NCBI GenBank assembly: GCA_900754275.1
Contig: CAAECF010000109.1
Location: 6,387-70,386, forward strand
Reading direction: 5' to 3'
DNA: 64,000 nucleotides
From: an uncultured Collinsella sp.
GTDB taxonomy: Bacteria; Actinomycetota; Coriobacteriia; Coriobacteriales; Coriobacteriaceae
Under the pieces are notes generated by a model. That model did not search any database. It was not told the DNA's origin and saw only the letters and a list, made by a program, of their open reading frames with translations. Below, one piece after another: positions 61,078 to 64,000 of the stretch (positions within the stretch are counted from its first letter, which is position 1; each line of letters starts with the position of its first letter). A program made the translations under genes and the position numbers.

Positions 61078-63300
61078 TTAGAGATGCAGCACGCGGTCGC
61101 GGATCTCCTCGGTTCGACCCTGGTTCCAGAACTGGGTACCGATGTAACCGCACGTGCGACGGGCGACATTCATCTTCTCCTGGTCACGATTGCCGCAATT
61201 GGGGCACTCCCACACCAGCTTGCCGTCATCCTCGACAATCTTGATCTCGCCGTCGTAACCGCACACCTGGCAATAATCGCTCTTGGTGTTGAGCTCGGCG
61301 TACATGATGTTGTCGTAGATGTACTGCATCACGCGGATGACAGCCTTGAGGTTATCCTGCATGTTGGGAACCTCGACGTAGGAGATGGCACCGCCCGGCG
61401 AAAGCTGCTGGAACATACCCTCGAACTTGAGCTTGTCGAATGCGTCGATCTCCTCGGACACGTGGACGTGGTAGCTGTTGGTGATGTAGCCCTTGTCCGT
61501 CACGCCCGGGATGATGCCAAAACGACGTTGCAGGCACTTGGCGAACTTGTAGGTCGTCGACTCAAGCGGGGTACCGTACAGCGAGAAGTCAATATCGCTT
61601 TCGGCCTTCCACTCGGCGCACTTGTCGTTCATGCGCTGCATGACGGCCATGGCAAAGGGCGTGCCCTCCTTCTCGGTGTGGCTGTGGCCCGTCATGTACT
61701 TGACGCACTCATACAGGCCGGCATAACCCAAACTAATGGTGGAGTATCCGCCCACGAGCAGCTTGTCGATCGTCTCGCCCTTCTTCAGACGAGCGAGGGC
61801 ACCGTACTGCCAAAGAATCGGTGCGGCGTCAGAAAGCGTACCCATCAGGCGCTCATGACGGCACAGCAGGGCACGGTGGCACAGCTCAAGGCGCTCATCG
61901 AAGATCTTCCAGAACTTGTCCATGTCCTGATGCGAGCTCAGCGCGACATCGGGCAGGTTGATGGTCACAACACCCTGGTTGAAGCGACCATAGTACTTAG
62001 GCTTGGTCGGGTCATAGTTCAGCGCGTTGGCGACATTGTTAAAGCCGTTACCGGAGCGGTCGGGCGTCAGGAAGCTGCGACAACCCATGCAGGTATAGCA
62101 GTCGCCGTTGCCCGCGGTCTCGCCCTTCGACAGCTTGAGCTCGCGCATCTTCTTCTCGGAGATGTAGTCGGGCACCATGCGCTTGGCGGTGCACTTCGCA
62201 GCCAGCTGAGTCAGGTAGAAATACGGGGAATCCTCGTAAACGTTATCGTCCTCGAGCACGTAGATGAGCTTGGGGAACGCCGGGGTGATCCACACGCCGG
62301 CTTCGTTCTTAACGCCCTCATAGCGCTGACGAAGCGTCTCCTCCACAATCATGGCAAGGTCGTGCTTCTCCTGGGGCGTACGGGCCTCATTGAGATACAT
62401 AAAGACCGTCACGAACGGCGCCTGGCCATTCGTGGTCATAAGGGTCACGACCTGATACTGAATCGTCTGGACGCCGCGACGAATCTCATCGCGCAGGCGG
62501 TCCTCAACGACCTCACGAACCTTCTCGGCAGACGCAGAGACGCCAAGCTCCTCGAGCTCGCGGGCAACCTCGCCACGAATCTTCTGACGGCTCACCTCGA
62601 CAAACGGAGCCAGATGGGTCAGCGAAATCGACTGACCGCCATACTGGGAAGAGGCGACCTGGGCGATAATCTGCGTCGCGATATTGCAGGCAGTCGAGAA
62701 GCTGTGCGGCTTCTCGATCAGCGTGCCCGAGATAACGGTGCCGTTCTGGAGCATATCCTCCAGGTTCACCAGGTCGCAGTTGTGCATGTGCTGGGCGAAG
62801 TAGTCCGAATCGTGGAAATGAATCAGGCCCTCGTTGTGGGCATCCACGATCTCCTGGGGCAGCAGCACGCGCTGCGTCAGATCCTTGGAGATCTCGCCGG
62901 CCATGTAGTCGCGCTGAACGGAGTTGACGGTCGGGTTTTTGTTAGAGTTCTCCTGCTTGACCTCTTCATTGTTGCATTCGATCAGCGACAGGATCTTGTC
63001 GTCGGTCGTGTTCTTTTGGCGCTTCAGGCTCTGAACATAGCGATAAATGATGTAGTGGCGAGCGACCTCATAGCAGTCGAGACGCATGATCTCGTCCTCA
63101 ACCAGATCCTGGATCTCCTCGACCGATACGGTGTGCCCGGCATTTTCACATGCCTCGGCAACGTTTTGCGCCGCGTAAACCACCTGACGGTCGGTTAGAC
63201 GAGAGCTCTCCTCGACCTCCAAGTTTGCGGCGCGGATGGCATTGACGATCTTATCGATGTCAAAGACAACCTCGGTGCCGCTACGCTTGATGATCTTCAT
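61078..63300 (-). CDS. nrdD: anaerobic ribonucleoside-triphosphate reductase
   Basis: 740 aa. N-terminal ATP-cone (KRSGTEVVFDIDKIVNAIR), the NrdD barrel with a CYTCMGCRSFL segment, zinc ribbon CQVCGYDGEI and CPNCGN near the end, and the glycyl radical motif RRTCGYIGTQFWNQGRTEE. Makes dNTPs without oxygen, activated by NrdG. ATG 63300 follows GAGG; the frame opens at 63330. The 225-bp leader (63301-63525) is GC-rich with small hairpins but no recognised riboswitch. Confidence 0.95.
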   Translation of the reverse strand: MKIIKRSGTEVVFDIDKIVNAIRAANLEVEESSRLTDRQVVYAAQNVAEACENAGHTVSVEEIQDLVEDEIMRLDCYEVARHYIIYRYVQSLKRQKNTTDDKILSLIECNNEEVKQENSNKNPTVNSVQRDYMAGEISKDLTQRVLLPQEIVDAHNEGLIHFHDSDYFAQHMHNCDLVNLEDMLQNGTVISGTLIEKPHSFSTACNIATQIIAQVASSQYGGQSISLTHLAPFVEVSRQKIRGEVARELEELGVSASAEKVREVVEDRLRDEIRRGVQTIQYQVVTLMTTNGQAPFVTVFMYLNEARTPQEKHDLAMIVEETLRQRYEGVKNEAGVWITPAFPKLIYVLEDDNVYEDSPYFYLTQLAAKCTAKRMVPDYISEKKMRELKLSKGETAGNGDCYTCMGCRSFLTPDRSGNGFNNVANALNYDPTKPKYYGRFNQGVVTINLPDVALSSHQDMDKFWKIFDERLELCHRALLCRHERLMGTLSDAAPILWQYGALARLKKGETIDKLLVGGYSTISLGYAGLYECVKYMTGHSHTEKEGTPFAMAVMQRMNDKCAEWKAESDIDFSLYGTPLESTTYKFAKCLQRRFGIIPGVTDKGYITNSYHVHVSEEIDAFDKLKFEGMFQQLSPGGAISYVEVPNMQDNLKAVIRVMQYIYDNIMYAELNTKSDYCQVCGYDGEIKIVEDDGKLVWECPNCGNRDQEKMNVARRTCGYIGTQFWNQGRTEEIRDRVLHL

Positions 63301-63525
63301 CCTCTTGCCTCTTTCGCATCGTAGTCTCATTGCGCTTCAGAGCCAAACGATGCCCGGCAGGGCTTGCCCCTGTCTTGCGGCGCCGTCGCGCAATCTGTGT
63401 TCTCGATAAACCATAAGCCTCCATGCGGACATTCCCAGGAGCCGATCAAGCGGCTCAAGGACACGTTCAAAAGAGGCAGTTAAGGTCTTCGTTCTCTGTC
63501 CGCCAACTATCATACGACAAAGATG

Positions 63526-63573
63526 CATCTATATCCTGTATTCTTTTTTTAGGTCAAACACAACATATAGTGT
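63526..63573 (-). promoter_or_regulatory. nrdD promoter framed by two NrdR-type boxes
   Basis: Minus strand: TTGACC (63552-63557), 18-bp spacer, TATAGA (63528-63533). Box 1, ACACAACATATAGTGT (63558-63573), is a strong match to the NrdR palindrome. A weaker box 2 at 63526-63541 lies 32 bp away centre to centre, three helical turns, as is usual for NrdR sites. Repression of dNTP synthesis when dATP is high is expected. Confidence 0.7.
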
Positions 63574-63901
63574 TTCAGCAGGTCAAAGCAATTAGTCATT
63601 TTTCAGACGCATTAAAAATGAGGGGTATTTGACAAGTCGGTAAAACGTTACCAACACGACTACCTGCATGGCAGTTATAAAACCCCCTTAGTCAAGCCGC
63701 CGACAAATCCTACCAAAACTAAGCCACTCATGCCAAAAGAATCCAAAAGATTATGCTTGACCAACATGTTGCGGTCACGATCGGCCAAGATGTATGCAGT
63801 CTGCCGGTACCCCCTACGGGATGCGAAAATCATCGCGTACAGACCTTGAATCAATATTTGGTGGCTTATTTGGCGGCGTGCTTGGTGGCAAGAAAACAAA
63901 A
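63574..63901. other. intergenic region with no supported gene
   Basis: 328 bp between the nrdD promoter and the tRNA terminator. One plus-strand frame (63794-63916) ends in a Gly-rich FGGLFGGVLGGKK tail but has no ribosome site. Nothing else is evident. Confidence 0.4.
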
Positions 63902-63928
63902 CAGCTCAGAAGCTAAGCCTCTGAGCTG
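63902..63928 (-). terminator. tRNA-Val terminator
   Basis: CAGCTCAGA and TCTGAGCTG form a 9-bp stem with a 9-nt loop; on the minus strand TTTTGTTTTC follows. Just beyond the tRNA 3' end. Confidence 0.8.
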
Positions 63929-63936
63929 CGAACATT

Positions 63937-64000
63937 TGGTGGGCGTTAGAAGATTTGAACTTCTGACCTCTTCCGTGTCAGGGAAGCGCTCTCCCCCTGA
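63937..64000 (-). tRNA. tRNA-Val (GAC), 5' end outside window
   Basis: Minus strand from the D-loop to an encoded CCA at 63937-63939. The anticodon stem CTTCC/GGAAG holds loop CTGACAC, anticodon GAC. The T-arm AGAAGTTCAAATCTTCT is intact. The first acceptor-stem bases and D-stem lie past the right edge. Confidence 0.9.

Noticed and set aside
60997..63198. 733-codon open frame opposite nrdD
   Set aside because: Antisense shadow of nrdD; no domain recognised.
63301..63525. nrdD leader considered as a cobalamin riboswitch
   Set aside because: Lacks the GCCACTG B12 box and the conserved core; only local GC-rich hairpins are present.
63675..63899. 74-aa minus-strand frame near the right edge
   Set aside because: No family resemblance, no ribosome site, and it lies in non-coding-looking DNA.
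63794..63916. 40-aa plus-strand frame ending in a Gly-rich FGGLFGGVLGGKK tail
   Set aside because: No ribosome site before either ATG and it overlaps the tRNA terminator; the tail could be a decayed remnant but evidence is too thin.

Overview
The window is about 60 % GC chromosomal DNA that looks like a gut Coriobacteriia genome, most likely Collinsella or a close relative. The basis is indirect: gene content (L-lactate dehydrogenase, anaerobic NrdD/NrdG, DUF3793 with a flavodoxin, SdpRI, GGACAGG-type repeats), AGGAGG ribosome sites with frequent GTG/TTG starts, and an actinobacterial-type SOS box. The species is inferred from style, not from a marker gene. No rRNA is present. One partial tRNA-Val(GAC) lies at the right edge.

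Layout. 0.2-10.5 kb holds a nearly complete acetylase branch of lysine/diaminopimelate synthesis: an M20 deacetylase candidate, a lysine riboswitch, a continuous LysA-DapA reading frame, dapB, dapH and, after a gap, a DapL/PatA-like aminotransferase. Interspersed are a nucleoid-associated protein, a DUF2974 hydrolase and ldh. NadE follows. 12.8-16.7 kb is an AT-rich cassette: a 36-aa peptide missed by length cut-offs, a B12-binding-type radical SAM protein, an MFS exporter and a DUF2087 protein. It is most simply read as an undescribed RiPP biosynthesis cluster. 17-21 kb holds surface/secreted proteins, including an AT-rich Tat-exported C39/C10-like protein with a lipoprotein. 21.4-29.6 kb holds ettA, sdpRI, tcdA, tatD, a 230-bp MITE-like element, a FrlD-like kinase, two HAD phosphatases and deoC.

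29.9-33.5 kb is an island inserted at the 3' end of pgi. A perfect 32-bp direct repeat containing the last nine codons and stop of pgi lies at both ends, and each end also has a near-identical terminator. The cargo is an unknown protein, a ClpP-like protease and a soluble VirD4/TraG-like ATPase, with no integrase or relaxase. 35-40 kb carries a degenerate Fe-ADH domain, an SOS-controlled Y-family polymerase with a YolD-like partner, a copper-chaperone-like protein behind a CsoR-type operator, and an iron-linked DUF3793/flavodoxin operon.

39.8-47.7 kb is a polar amino-acid ABC transporter, endonuclease IV, a Gfo/Idh oxidoreductase and a ferredoxin-type aldo/keto reductase, separated by two 81-bp hairpin repeats whose stems covary. 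Next comes a PanE-like reductase behind a possible attenuator. 47.8-58.3 kb has metY with a Cys/Arg leader peptide and a divergent LysR regulator, rnhA, a Gfo/Idh protein, an acylphosphatase, a Fur-family regulator, a UreE-like/SlyD pair, an M19 dipeptidase and a YgjP-type peptidase. 58.3-64 kb has folB-HD-folE, nrdG, a 139-bp palindrome, nrdD behind a promoter framed by two NrdR-type boxes, and the tRNA.

All assignments come from reading the sequence. No database search was run.
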